From positions 6,763,062-6,816,055 of the forward strand of contig NC_090619.1 of assembly GCF_004359215.1 (NCBI RefSeq): a DNA stretch of 52,994 bases. Direction: 5' to 3'. Under the pieces are notes generated by a model. The model was not told the DNA's origin. It saw only the letters and a list, made by a program, of their open reading frames with translations, and did no database searches. The position numbers and the translations under genes are program-made. Positions 19,288 through 29,299 of this stretch are shown piece after piece (positions within the stretch are counted from its first letter, which is position 1; the number at the start of each line of letters is the position of its first letter). Source of the stretch: Bremia lactucae (lineage: Eukaryota > Oomycota > Peronosporomycetes > Peronosporales > Peronosporaceae).

Positions 19288-20160
19288 CATGCGTGATTAC
19301 ATCGATTTTCTATCGATACAGACCTATTGCTTTATTGCACGGACGCTGCTGATCCTCCGCGCGTCGTTGTGGTTTTGAAGTACTGAATCCACTATGAGGC
19401 ACACAAACTGTCCTTGGTGGTCATCCTGGTAAATAAAGACCTACATTGTAACTCGGATTTATTTGTGGCCCAAACTTTACGTATGGGTCAGCAGATACGT
19501 TCGCACATGCGAAACTTTCCAACGGGTTAAGGCCTGCGCGCATGATGCTGCGCCACTGGCAAGTCTGCCCGTACTCATAAGGTGCTGGGAGTACATATGC
19601 ATGAATTTTGTTTTCGGTCTACCGAAAGATTCGGCTGGTAACTCTGGCATAGTGGTCTTTGTTGACCGATTGAGCAAGATGGCTCACTTAGCGGCTGTGC
19701 CAGACACCATTGATGGTGAAGGTACATCAAGGCTGTTGATTGATCGCGTGCTTCGACAACACGGTTGCCAGTGGCAATTGTCTCTGATCGGGACCCGCGT
19801 TTCACAGGTAAATTCTGACAATTAATTTTCCGAGTGCTTGGCACCAGATTGGATATGTCCACTGCGGACCATCAGCAGACCGACGGTCAAACCGAACGTG
19901 TCAATCGCGTCATTGAAGACGTTATACGCAGCGTGCGTGCTCAGACACCAAAGCGATGGAGCCCCCAGTGGTGGAATTTGCGTTAAATAACGCTGTTCAT
20001 GCCTCTACAGGCTACACTCCGTTTTATATAAACGGTCATACCCGCCCGCGCGTTCCGTTAGCGATACCACTGCGTGGTTCAGGGCTTGGTGGGGGAGAAT
20101 AGGCCGATAGGCTTGCTGATATCAGCCCTGTTACCGTTCGGAAACAAGCGAATTTCTCGC
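19288..20160 (+). pseudogene. B2 integrase
   Basis: The zinc-binding domain is damaged (CETFQRV instead of CxTCQRV near 19510). The core at 19463-19825 has MNFVFGLPKDSAGN, with Asn for the first catalytic Asp, and VVFVDRLSKMAHLAAVP. The second and third acidic regions follow in other frames (QTDGQTERVN near 19880). Confidence 0.78.
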
Positions 20161-20185
20161 GACGCAATTAAGTGTCTTAAGACAT

Positions 20186-20578
20186 GTGAGGGATACGATG
20201 GCTAATAGGCAAGACAAACAAAAAGAACAAGCAGATGCCAAAGGCAGAAGCTGTATTAATTCCGATATTGTGGGAGACCGAGTTTTATGTAACGCTAAAG
20301 ACCTACCTACCAACTTGGTTTCCGCGGCCTTCAAGACCAAATTGCGCCCGCGCTTTATTGGACCATTTACAATCGTGGCCAAGAAGGGCCTAGCTTACAC
20401 GCTAAACCTTTTTAGCAAGCTGCGTACCAACCCAGTGCTTTACATTGGCTTGCTTAAACCAAATCGGGACCCTTCCCACGTGAACGTAAAGGCGCTTGCG
20501 CCGAGACAGGCGGTCGTGCCGCAGATTGCTGGATCCTCACCAGGGGTGTCCAGCTGGCCCTCTAAACGAGGTTGCTGA
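20186..20578 (+). pseudogene. B2 integrase GPF/Y module
   Basis: Open frame with RPRFIGPFTIVAKKGLAYTL and PVLYIGLLKPNRDPSHVN. It is nearly identical at protein level to B1 7933-8244 and B5 51660-52040. Confidence 0.8.
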
Positions 20579-20715
20579 CGTTTAAGCATCAAAAGACTGT
20601 CCCGAACCGCCTCAAAAGAGCTCTCAACCCGAGCAAGGCTCTCACAGAGAAGTTGCGCCTCGTGCCGTAGAGCATCAAATGCTTCCGCCGAAGTTTCGAC
20701 CCCCTCCCGCGCTGC

Positions 20716-20934
20716 TTGATGCGCGGGATACCTTCAGTTTTACGTGGAGAAACTTTAAAGCGACGTCGTCGTACGGACCAATACCAGTATCTGGTGAAGT
20801 GGCTAGGGTATCCCTATTTCGAAAGCTCTTGGGAGTTTGAGGCTCTTCTTCGGCAAGATTGCCCATACGCCGTTGACGTTTTTGAGCGCCAAGCTCAGGG
20901 TCAACTCGCGTCAAACGACGCTTCCCACCACTAA
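20716..20934 (+). pseudogene. B2 chromodomain, end of pol
   Basis: RRRRTDQYQYLVKWLGYPYF then SSWEFEALLRQDC. It is the same as B1 apart from a few residues. The stop is at 20932-20934, 18 bp before the converging stop of the antisense ORF. Confidence 0.82.
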
Positions 20935-20952
20935 ACAGGGGATAAGGTGGAT

Positions 20953-21720
20953 CTAAAGCCTCAGTGCGGCTCGATCCATGGTTGTACGGTCAACCGGGCT
21001 AGAGCTTTCTTCGTTTTGTGGCGTAAATGCCGAACGTAAGTGGCCTTTGGCTTTAAGCTTGGCGAAATCGAAGCGAAGCAAAGCTTTCGTTTTAAACGAA
21101 CACCACGCCACATCCGCAGACATTCGAAAATTCCAAATATTGCGGAGGCGGCGAACCCGATGGACTCAGCTCTCAAGCGAAACTTCGTTTTCGCTTTGTA
21201 TTTCGTTTAAAAACAACGATCGGAATTTCCGTCATTGAAGTCACCGAAGCCCCACGGGCCTGATCATGCAAACGCGTCAGATACTGACTTCGCGTCATTA
21301 CCTTTAGCTTAAGATATCGCTCACAAAGTGTGTCGCGAGCAGCGAGCTCCTCCGGCGGCCTCGCTGTGAGACCGAAGATCCAGATGGCCAAGCTGTGACC
21401 CGCGATCTCTTTAAGACGCAATTTACACTAAGTGGAATGAATCTGTATTCACCGTGAGCTTTAGATTTTGCTATCTCGGCAGCTCGACGACGAGCTTGTT
21501 CCTCTATGAGGATTGCCTGCTCTTGCTCTTTATCGAACGAATTCGTGATAATGTTAAGCTCAGAGTCCTATGTCCTGCTCAATGCAGTTAAGACATCAGC
21601 AGCACCACGTTCTGGGAACGGATCTGGGGCCCGACGACATTCTTCTGGAGTAGACAGCGTGTAAGAGCGACGCTCTCTAACCTCATCCTCTGATGGAGTG
21701 TGACTCTCATAGTCCACCAT
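20953..21720 (-). pseudogene. Antisense ORF of family B (copy in B2)
   Basis: Opposite to pol and tail to tail with it. It starts ATGGTGGACTATGAGAGT at 21720 and ends DRTTMDRAALRL-stop at 20953-20955. Readable in order: an acidic stretch with ERRSYTLSTPEECRRAPDP, then GAADVLTALSRT followed by TAG, ERARRRAAEIAKSKAH, LKEIAGHSLAIWIFGLTARPPEELAARD, TRSQYLTRLHDQARG and FDFAKLKAKGHLRSAF. It aligns with B1 6793-7558 end to end. Where codons differ the change is mostly in the third base, for example TTC GAC TTT GCT AAG against TTC GAT TTC GCC AAG. It has TAG near 21592 and frameshifts near 21170, none shared with B1. Confidence 0.62.
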
Positions 21721-21885
21721 TCCCTCGCGTCGAGGAAGGTGCTAAGAGTCTGTGACTCACGCTTAATTGTCATGCGACAAAGAAATACAAAGCACAACCA
21801 AACGGTTTAGCTATTTGTCTTCCAATTTCAAAGAGGAAATGAAGCGATTGTTGTCACTTAGTTATAGCTGTCTGATGGAGGAGGG

Positions 21886-22379
21886 TGTAATGAGGAACAC
21901 ATCGGTTGGAGAACCGTTGTTGTGGTATATTACCTTTATCGATAAAATACCCTTCTATCTATTCTAAAATAGTTAAGTACTTAAATCCATTCTATATTAG
22001 TAACAAACGTGATCGCCGCCAGATATAAATCTGGCGGCCAAAATCCATTATTTTATTTAGCTCAGGTAAGGTTTTAGATTAAACAATTAAATAAAGTGCA
22101 GTCCCCCTTCTGATCTTATAGCGTTAGTGCCTTCCTAAAACTTGCGCAGTGATCTGTAAGAGATAGACGACTTTCTAAGGTATATACTCTTGGGCACCAG
22201 TTGCCACTTGGTTCTACGAGCCCCCGAGTCCCTTGAACTTGAATTTATTAAGCTTTAGTAGCTTGTACGACTCCCTGATTTGTTAAAACCATTAATTCAA
22301 TAGATCTAAGAGATTCTTAGTTCTATAGTCTAAGTCTAAAATCTCCCTCTGACTTTAGGAGCGAGGTAGCTCCGCTACA
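21886..22379 (+). repeat. Family B LTR shared by B2 (3') and B3 (5')
   Basis: 494 bp, TGTAATGAGG...TCCGCTACA, preceded by a GATGGAGGAGGG polypurine tract. It is followed by TCTGGGAGCACATGTAG, the same leader that follows the B2 5' LTR at 15871. It therefore ends one element and begins another. The near-palindrome with central TATAAA is at 22015-22038. Confidence 0.9.
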
Positions 22380-22439
22380 TCTGGGAGCACATGTAGTCAA
22401 TCTACATCCGAGTCTTTATAACACTCAGACTTCACTGAT

Positions 22440-23207
22440 ATGGAAGGTTCTCTAGAAATTTCAGAGGCGCATCCCGCAGCTTATGACGGCTCAAAACTTT
22501 GTTTGGGCTCGAACATATAAAGGTCATTATATCCCAGGGACCAGAGGTTCTGCATGCAAGGCTTGGGGCCTTCGTGAGATATGACACCTCCCTGATCGGC
22601 CAGGTACAAGATCACCTTGCAGCATCTATGCCAACCCAGTACATCTCTGTACCTTTTAGAGCCGAAGGCTTGCCCTCTAGTTGTCAATGTAAAGCCATTT
22701 AAGGGAAAAGATGGAGAAAACCTCCCTTTTTGGATTTGGCAGATGGAGATGTCCATTGGCTCCGCTTTGCTCTTAACAGAACGGCAAAAGGTGTCTATGG
22801 CCATTTCCAAACCCGGAGGTAGAGCCATGGAGTGGGCACTATTGTACAGTACGTCCATAAACGACGCTTTCCCTTCATGGATTCGCTGATACAGCAAATG
22901 ACCAGCATGTTTGCACCGCCTGATCAAGCTTTCCGCATGCGATCACGGCTCCTAGCGACTCGACAGAGTAGAAGAACCTTAGGGAACTTCGTCCAGGATT
23001 TGAGAACTCTCATTGCATCTATGCATGAAGACCCGGTGCAAGAAGCAATTGTTGTAACAATATTTATGGGGGGTCTCAATGAGGGCGTTGCCCGAACGGA
23101 ATTATTTCGATCTCATCCTGCTATTGGCCTGGCTTGAACGCCATGACCCATGGGTCGATTGAAGGTCTAAGACCTTAGGCGCCACGCGTAATGTTCCTAA
23201 CAAAGTA
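22440..23207 (+). pseudogene. B3: gag copy truncated on the right
   Basis: Nearly the same sequence as B2 15931-16690, including the same internal deletion after HPA (junction near 23119). It then breaks off at about 23207, inside protease linker sequence. Readable parts include [14 protein letters not shown] and FAPPDQAFRMRSRLLATRQ. No pol follows. Confidence 0.8.
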
Positions 23208-24159
23208 TTCGAGCCGAACGCTCTTGATCGAGAACTTAGACGAACGAGGCACGTGGATCTCTGCTTTGTTCTAGGTAGCAAAGCTGCAGATAGCGAAATA
23301 TTGACCTCTCTAGATGTAGTAATGCAAATGTTTATTGCAACACTGACATAGATACCGACTGTAATCATTCCGATGGCAGTAGGAAGGAAGACGAGACCAT
23401 AGTCAGTGTACCTTTGTAGCTCTTTGGCGATATGATGTCGTAATATGAAAGTTATTTTATTGTGCACTTTGTTGAAGAAAATTTTGGGCGGTAGATGAAC
23501 ATCATTTAACTATAATTATTTAATGGGGTGTCGTTAGCCGAAATGGGGTGCCGTTAGCATTCTTCTTTAATATTTTTTCTTAACATCTTCAATATTACCG
23601 TACATGGTCATATAGTAGCAGTATTGCGACAGTTCTGTTCATTGGTTGATTGGTTTTGAATTAACCCCCCCCCAATCGCTGCTAGACTCACGAATGAGCG
23701 GTGGGCAACGGGTCGCTAGACGTATTATATAAACTTGAAGATATTAGTAGAGTTTTAATTTATCCCTATACAAAGCCTTCTTAGTATATCGACCCTTAGT
23801 GGCTAAGACTCTTTATATAATGGGGTGTCCCGTTACATATATACTTTTTTATTCGAGCAAAACTGATATTATTATTTCCGATAAGAGGGAATAAATTAAG
23901 AAAAACAAAATTATATATATTTTATATATTGACTTAACAGTTTTAATATTACCAAATTTGGTAATATTGACGCAATAAGACATTATTTCTATTGATTGGT
24001 TGATTTAAGTTGAGATCACCCCGCCAATCGATACAAGACACAATTAGGCGGTGCGCAAGTAGGCGCCATTCAAAGGTATATATTTATTCATTAAAGCCAG
24101 TAGATAGAAGATCGTTATGCAAGAACTATATAAACTAAAAAAGTTTAAATTTTTCCCGG
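23208..24159. repeat. AT-rich DNA with two diverged copies of a ~300-350-nt unit
   Basis: GGGGTG...CCGTTA motifs at about 23524, 23544 and 23822. A pair of related blocks at 23640-23710 and 23994-24060 share ATTGGTTGATT, CCCC.CCAATCG and GCGGTG.GCAA. They are not related to LTR families A or B as far as I can see. No ORF is supported. They may be remnants of another mobile element. Confidence 0.4.
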
Positions 24160-24369
24160 TATATACCAAAGCTTGTACTGCTTTAGTACTAGTCCACATT
24201 GCACTGCTTCAGTGCAAGTGGTGCCACACGTCACTTCACGTACACTAGTACGTGCAGAGAAAGATTCCCGTTAAAGCACTTGCTTTAACGAGAATTAAAA
24301 GTAAGCTGTATTTAGTATAATTAAGTTCTTCTGTTTCTATCTATTTTCTATTAACTTTGTTATATTACA
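24160..24369 (-). repeat. Family A LTR, 3' LTR of A2, internally shortened
   Basis: On the minus strand it begins TGTAATATAAC after a TTAAGGGGGGGGGAGTGA polypurine tract. It continues with the 3' half of the family A LTR (GCACGTACTAGTGTACGTG) and fades near 24160. Most of the LTR 5' half is deleted. Confidence 0.65.
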
Positions 24370-24488
24370 TCACTCCCCCCCCTTAAACGACAATCACTCT
24401 GAATGTTATTGAATAGAGTGGTCACTATAGGACCACCTCAGTGAAAACGATGTTGATTGGTCAGAACCATCATTTTCAATTCTATCGC

Positions 24489-25186
24489 ATGGTTAACGGG
24501 TCCATGCGGTCAGCGAATAGTGTGAACCCTTCGGCTGCGGTACGTACGACGCATTATTGTCTCTTGCGGCAGACATTTCGTCTGCCGTAGTATCAGCTTC
24601 TCCCGCAACGCTAAATGTTGCGAGTGCACGTGGTGAGTCATCACGTGAGTGCAACCCCTCTTTGGCGGTCGACTGTCGAACGAGATGGCCGACTCAGGGA
24701 GAGTGAACAGTCGCCTGAACGTCGTCAGGCGACTGACTATGAGCCTTCAAATTGGAGGGTTAAATTGGATAGTCGTTTTAATAGCGTTCGCTATATCATG
24801 TTTGGTTCTAACAATAATGATGATTCACCATCGTCAGCACCGTCTCCCGTGCCGTCACCCGCGATCCCTGTGCGTAATGATGACGATGGCAAAATCCATC
24901 GTAATAAAAGTTCTTGTGTAACCCCTGCTTCAGTAGGTGGAGTGCAGACACTAAAATGTCTCGTGTTGACCCTGAGAAGAAGCCGTTGCTTTTGCTCAAA
25001 CGGCTAGTCAGTATCTTTGTCTAGGGAAACTACTCCTCACAATAAGTATCCCTTATTTATTGCGACAAAGCTACATGGCCTTGATCCCAGTGCGAAGAAT
25101 TTTGCGCTGAGCTAGATTTTATCTTGATGCTTCTCCTAAGCATCGAAGGTATAGTGGCAACAACAAGCGAGATAAAGGCTCGTTGA
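24489..25186 (+). pseudogene. Antisense ORF of family A (copy in A2)
   Basis: Opposite to pol, between the chromodomain end and the 3' LTR. From ATG at 24489 (MVNGSMRSANS) the readable parts are LSLAADISSAVVSASPATLN, a region with SSAPSPVPSPAIPVRNDDDG, and PHNKYPLFIATKLHGLDPSAKN. It ends at TGA 25184-25186, the same place as the A3 copy. It is broken by frameshifts near 24700 and 24935 and by stops near 25020 and 25105. No recognised domain. Confidence 0.45.
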
Positions 25187-25479
25187 TCAAGCCCGGAACG
25201 CATTAATTTGAATTGTCAAAGCCATTGGGCGCGGAGCCTGGCTTCGAAAATCCACGCGATTCGCGTTAAGTTTGAAAAACATACTACAACCGGAACAATA
25301 TTAAAACTGCATCAATGTCTCGTGAGCAGGACGTCCATGCCTCACGTGGGGTAATCCCTATTCGTTGTGCCGACAACACGATACGAGTGAAAGGGAACGT
25401 TTATTCCGTTTCTTCGCGCTGGGGGAGGGCTCACATCTCGATTAAGATGCACAATGCGATTGACGTTTTGCAATCTATT

Positions 25480-26360
25480 TACAGGCGGCAGGGGCGCGTG
25501 TTTTCCGATGGGTCTTCTGAACCATCGGATGGGTCTCGTCATACTAACGGACGAGGCCAGCAACGTCAAAAACCAGCTGGGACCGAGACTCCCAGCTGTC
25601 TTGCGAAGGTGGATGACCGCGCCAGCGAACAAGAAAACTCGTTCGCTGTCCCTTCACACCACAGTGGTTTACGATACATTCCTCAAAAAACGTTAACCAC
25701 CTAGAAATCAACCAATGGTTGTGGAGGGGAGGGAATATTAGATCCTACCTATTTGTTGGGTATAGAGTCGAAGATCGAAAAACTCTACCACTACCTCCAT
25801 GTTTAGAAGGAGGGTCTTGATCACGAGCGCGTAAGCTTCACTCGTTGGGACAGACGGTGCAGACTCACCGTATCGAACGGTTGGAAGATCGCTTGAAAAG
25901 TGCGTTTTCAATGTTGAATTACAAACAAAAGTGTCACGCTCTTCGTGACGAGCTGTCGTCAGCTCATCGCAGTTTCGAGGAACTTCGGATTCGGCATGAG
26001 AATCTCCATATTAAACATAAGAGTCTGGTTCGTGACCTCAACAATGTTTTGGGAATTTTTGAAAGGGGTGGTCAGAGCCGTCCGCGGAAGAAATCGTGTA
26101 TTGATGGTACGGGCGGAGCCGACCAACGTAAAAGTAGGATTTGTTCGCACCCTTTGAGCAAATAAATTGTGTACGCATTGCCTCTGCGATGCAGGACACA
26201 GAATGGCCCAATGATCTTGGGTAAAAGTTTATTACTACCCACATCAGTGACTACATGCTTAGGTAAGTTTACTGTAGACAGTAGTACTAGATCATTAATT
26301 TTAAATGAAAGAACATTCGCTCTTCCATGTTTGTCTGCATTCCGTTTCTGACAGTCTACT
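25480..26360 (-). pseudogene. A2 pol C-terminus: GPF/Y, linker and chromodomain
   Basis: GPF/Y remnants are near 26350-26050 (YVGRLRPYHQY), followed by a Ser-rich linker. The chromodomain at about 25690-25540 reads VRWRGHPPSQDSWE, then VAGLVRQYDETHP. This sense reading explains why the opposite strand (25315-26165) looks open. Stops and frame changes interrupt it. Confidence 0.75.
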
Positions 26361-26526
26361 GCGTTAGCAATTGAATCCTGTACGAAACGATTTACTGATA
26401 CTCAAGCCAGCAGAAATTATCTGCTGACTTATTTGTTTTGTCTTTTCTGTGCGCTTTGTGCGCAATACCATGAGACCTTTCTCTCTTTTGATGTCGATTG
26501 CTTCGACATCGACATCATTCGCGTCG

Positions 26527-28042
26527 TTAGTAATTTCTATGCGTGATGAGCATTCCTCGAAGTATCTCTTCGAGGACGCAATTTACGCGTTCCGTCTGAC
26601 CACCTGTCTCTGGATGATCAGAAGTTGACATAGTCAGCCGTGTTCCGAGAGATCGGAACAAGGATGGCCAAATCTTAGCCGTGAACTGTAGATATCTATC
26701 CGAGACTTGCTCACGTGGTAACCCATGAAGTTTGAATACCGTGTCGATAAAGACACGGGTACAGTCCGGGGCCGTGATCGACTTTGGTACTGCAACAAGA
26801 TGTACCATCTTGCATGAATCTGTCTATAAAAACAACGATTCCATTGTTTTTGTGATCGCCTTTGGAAAATTCGAAGACGAAGTCCATAGATACGGACTGC
26901 CAACATTCTGCCGGAAGTGGTAGAGGTTAAAGAGGTGCACGGGATGAAGGGCTAGGCTTCACGCGTTGACATACCTCGCAAGCACGAATGTACGTGCGCA
27001 CAAACTGATACTGGCGGGGCCAGTTAAAGTCGCGACTTACTTTGAGGTAAGTCTTCTCACGTCCACGATGTCCACTTGTTGAAGCATCGTGACACTCATA
27101 CATGATGCACAAGCGCAAATCATTGTGAGTTGGGACGACGACACGTGGGGTGTCGCCGGTAACGGCTGTGTAATACAATAAGCCGTTACGTGTTGTGTAT
27201 CGATCGGATGACGATCGATATAAAGCCGGTAGATCTTTATTAGATTTATCGGATGGATTCATTAAATGACTCATCAAACATAGAAGGTCCTTATCTTCTT
27301 TGTAGGCTTTCTTTATGTCATCAACTAAGGTTGATAACGGAACACTCGTAGTGAGTGTTGCAACAGTAAGATTACTTTCACTGCTGGGATGCACTGCTGA
27401 CTCGAAATCGGGTCGGCGTGATAACGCATCAGCGACGACATTAAGTCGTCCTGGTTTATATTCGACGGAGAGGTTATACTCTGCGAAGAAGGATAGATAC
27501 CTCGCCGTTTTTTGCAAGAGGCGTGGGCTGTTTACGGCCGTGCGTAAAGACGCATGGTCAGTATACACGATGAATAGTCTATCTCCGAGGATATAGACCC
27601 TTAATTTAGCCAGTGCATATTTCATGGCAAGGAGTTCCTTGTCATACACTGAATCATTGCGTTCAGTTGGTTGCAGCTGACGCGATTGGTAACAGACGAC
27701 GCGCTTCGTGCCGTATGTATCGTATAACATTAACGCACAGCCGGTTGCGAAATCACTGGCATCACAGACCAAATGGATTGATCTGTCTTGATCTGCAATC
27801 GTCAAGATGGGCGATTGCATCAAGTTTTGCTTGATTCCTTCAAGTGAACGCCGACAATCAGCGTTCCATAACCATTTCTCGTCTTTTTTCAAGGGACGAG
27901 AGAGGTGGACTGTCATCTCGGCATAATTGGTTGAGTACCTGTGAAAGTACGCTGCTCGCCCAAGGAACTTTCTAAGTCCCTTAAAATTAACTGGGATTGA
28001 CCAGTCGATGATTCCCTTGATCTTTTCGGGACCAGGGCGCAC
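26527..28042 (-). pseudogene. A2 RT C-terminus, RNase H and integrase
   Basis: 28042-26927 is one 371-aa open frame. It holds the RT thumb/connection (KGLRKFLGRAAYFHRYSTNY), RNase H (LVCDASDFATGC, FIVYTDHASLRTA), and the integrase zinc domain (YECHDASTSGHRG, CEVCQRVKP). The integrase core continues in other frames to 26527 (IVVFIDRFMQDG; SDRYLQFT; GQTERVN with Asp and Glu). It is almost identical to A3 at 39069-37640. Confidence 0.85.
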
Positions 28043-29056
28043 ACCGTGTTTACCGTCGATTCACCCAAGAAGGTGCATTTCGCTTGCAGTGAACATACAT
28101 TTCTTGAAATTTGCGTACAACTTATGATCTCGCATAAGTGTAAGAACCTGACGAACGTGAGTTTCATGAACTTGTACGTACGTCTTTCCGTCCATAAACC
28201 GGCTATGGATGAATACATCGTCAAATTTCTCGTGCGAATTCTCGCAACGGTCTTAACAGAGTTGTTACACATCTGTTAAATGTTGCAGGGGCGTTACTAA
28301 GCCCCTGACGTATCACTAGCCATTTCCAGAGCATCCCACTGGGAGTGCTCTCTGCCGTGTACGGTATCTACGTTCACGCGTAAGGGTCTGATAAAAGTTA
28401 TCCGTCAGATCCATAGACGAAATAATGGTACTCTTAGACATACCATCTATAATTACGTCTTTTCTAGGTCACGGTGTCTGAGCCGGTACCATTGTAGCAT
28501 TCAGTTTATTGAATGCGTGCACTATCCGCCACTCTCTTTTGGCCTTTCGCACACAGAAGGTTGGGGGGGTTATGTGGGGAGGCTGACTCCCTTACATGTC
28601 CTGCTTTTAATCGATCGATAAAGAATTTATCGATCGCAATTACTTGTTCAAGAAACAGTGGCCGCTGCTTGATGACACAGTACTTCGAGCCCGGTTTGAG
28701 CTCGATCCTTGTCGAGTGCCTTTATCCTTAGGCAACTCGCATGGAACTGCTTGAGGGAATACATCCCTGTATTCAATTGAATCCTTGTATAAAGAATTTG
28801 TCTTAAGTGACCCTTAGGATTAAGAAGTATAACTTTCAATCCGAGTCTTCACATCGCGAACACTTTCGCCCATCGATGAGCTGCTAAAAACTCGTTCGTT
28901 TTCTGCAATTATTGCCGCTGACCGAATATCGGCAACGTATTCGTCCTTTGTGACGAGTACGTAGATCTGCCTGATACTGGATTCGTCAAGTTGGCAGATG
29001 CGATAAGTGCTTGTCACATTGTCGACGAGCAAATGCAAGTCGCATTGCTCAATCAA
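28043..29056 (-). pseudogene. A2 RT N-terminal half and pre-RT region
   Basis: 29056-28820 reads LVTKDEYVADIRSAAIIAEN and DVKTRIESYTS, matching 40305-40078 in A3. RT fingers and palm follow in several frames, with FDDVFIHSRFMDGK near 28190-28230 intact. Much more diverged from A3 than the adjoining 26555-27984. Confidence 0.7.
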
Positions 29057-29256
29057 ATTTGGCAGGCTGTGGCAAAAATTGGGCGCTAGACCTTATGTTG
29101 CGCGACCCATATGTCATTGGGTTGCTAGGGGCTTTTAAAACTCGGCTAAAAAAACAGACCTCTAATTTTCCTAGGGCTGAGTTCAGAGCTCGATCGGAGC
29201 TTCTGAAACTCAAGCATGACAGCGTGATGTTCGCGCTTATGCCCAGCACGCATTAA
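28985..29256 (+). pseudogene. Family A gag fragment in opposite orientation
   Basis: Plus-strand fragment with ACHIVDEQMQVALL, then WALDLMLRDPYVIG and FPRAEFRARSELLKLKHD. It matches the A3 gag at 42091-41819. It abuts A2, which runs on the minus strand, so an inversion or separate insertion lies at about 28985. Confidence 0.7.
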
Positions 29257-29299
29257 ATGTGTGGAGTGGATCAGCGATCATTAACGATCCTTCGAATCG

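Larger units (their letters stand above)
15420..22379 (+). mobile_element. Element B2: family B gypsy element, plus strand
   Basis: Two LTRs (15420-15870 and 21886-22379) flank degraded gag, protease C-terminus with linker, RT, RNase H, integrase, GPF/Y and chromodomain. It starts 10 bp from B1 in head-to-head orientation, preceded by CAATC. No CAATC follows its right LTR, because that LTR runs straight into another gag (B3). The zinc knuckle and protease active site are deleted at about 16612. RT reads FDG and the first integrase core Asp is Asn (MNFVFG). Confidence 0.88.
24160..28985 (-). mobile_element. Element A2: family A gypsy element, 5' truncated
   Basis: On the minus strand: pre-RT region (29056-28820), RT (about 28750-28000), RNase H, integrase, GPF/Y, chromodomain, an antisense-ORF region, polypurine tract and a partial 3' LTR (24369-24160). 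Gag, protease and 5' LTR are missing. The RT FDDVFIHSR motif is intact. 26555-27984 is almost identical to A3, while the flanks are clearly more diverged. Confidence 0.82.

Noticed and set aside
21886..22400. CAATC target duplication for B2
   Set aside because: CAATC precedes the B2 5' LTR, but the bases after its right LTR are TCTGG, because B3 follows directly; no duplication can be claimed.
25315..25704. 130-aa plus-strand ORF (MSREQDVHASRGV start)
   Set aside because: The opposite strand encodes the A2 chromodomain (VRWRGHPPSQDSWE, GLVRQYDE) over much of this frame, so most of it is a shadow.
26732..27596. Plus-strand ORFs opposite the A2 integrase/RNase H frame (also at 37817-38919)
   Set aside because: They are exact shadows of a well-supported minus-strand pol reading and are duplicated only because A2 and A3 are nearly identical there.
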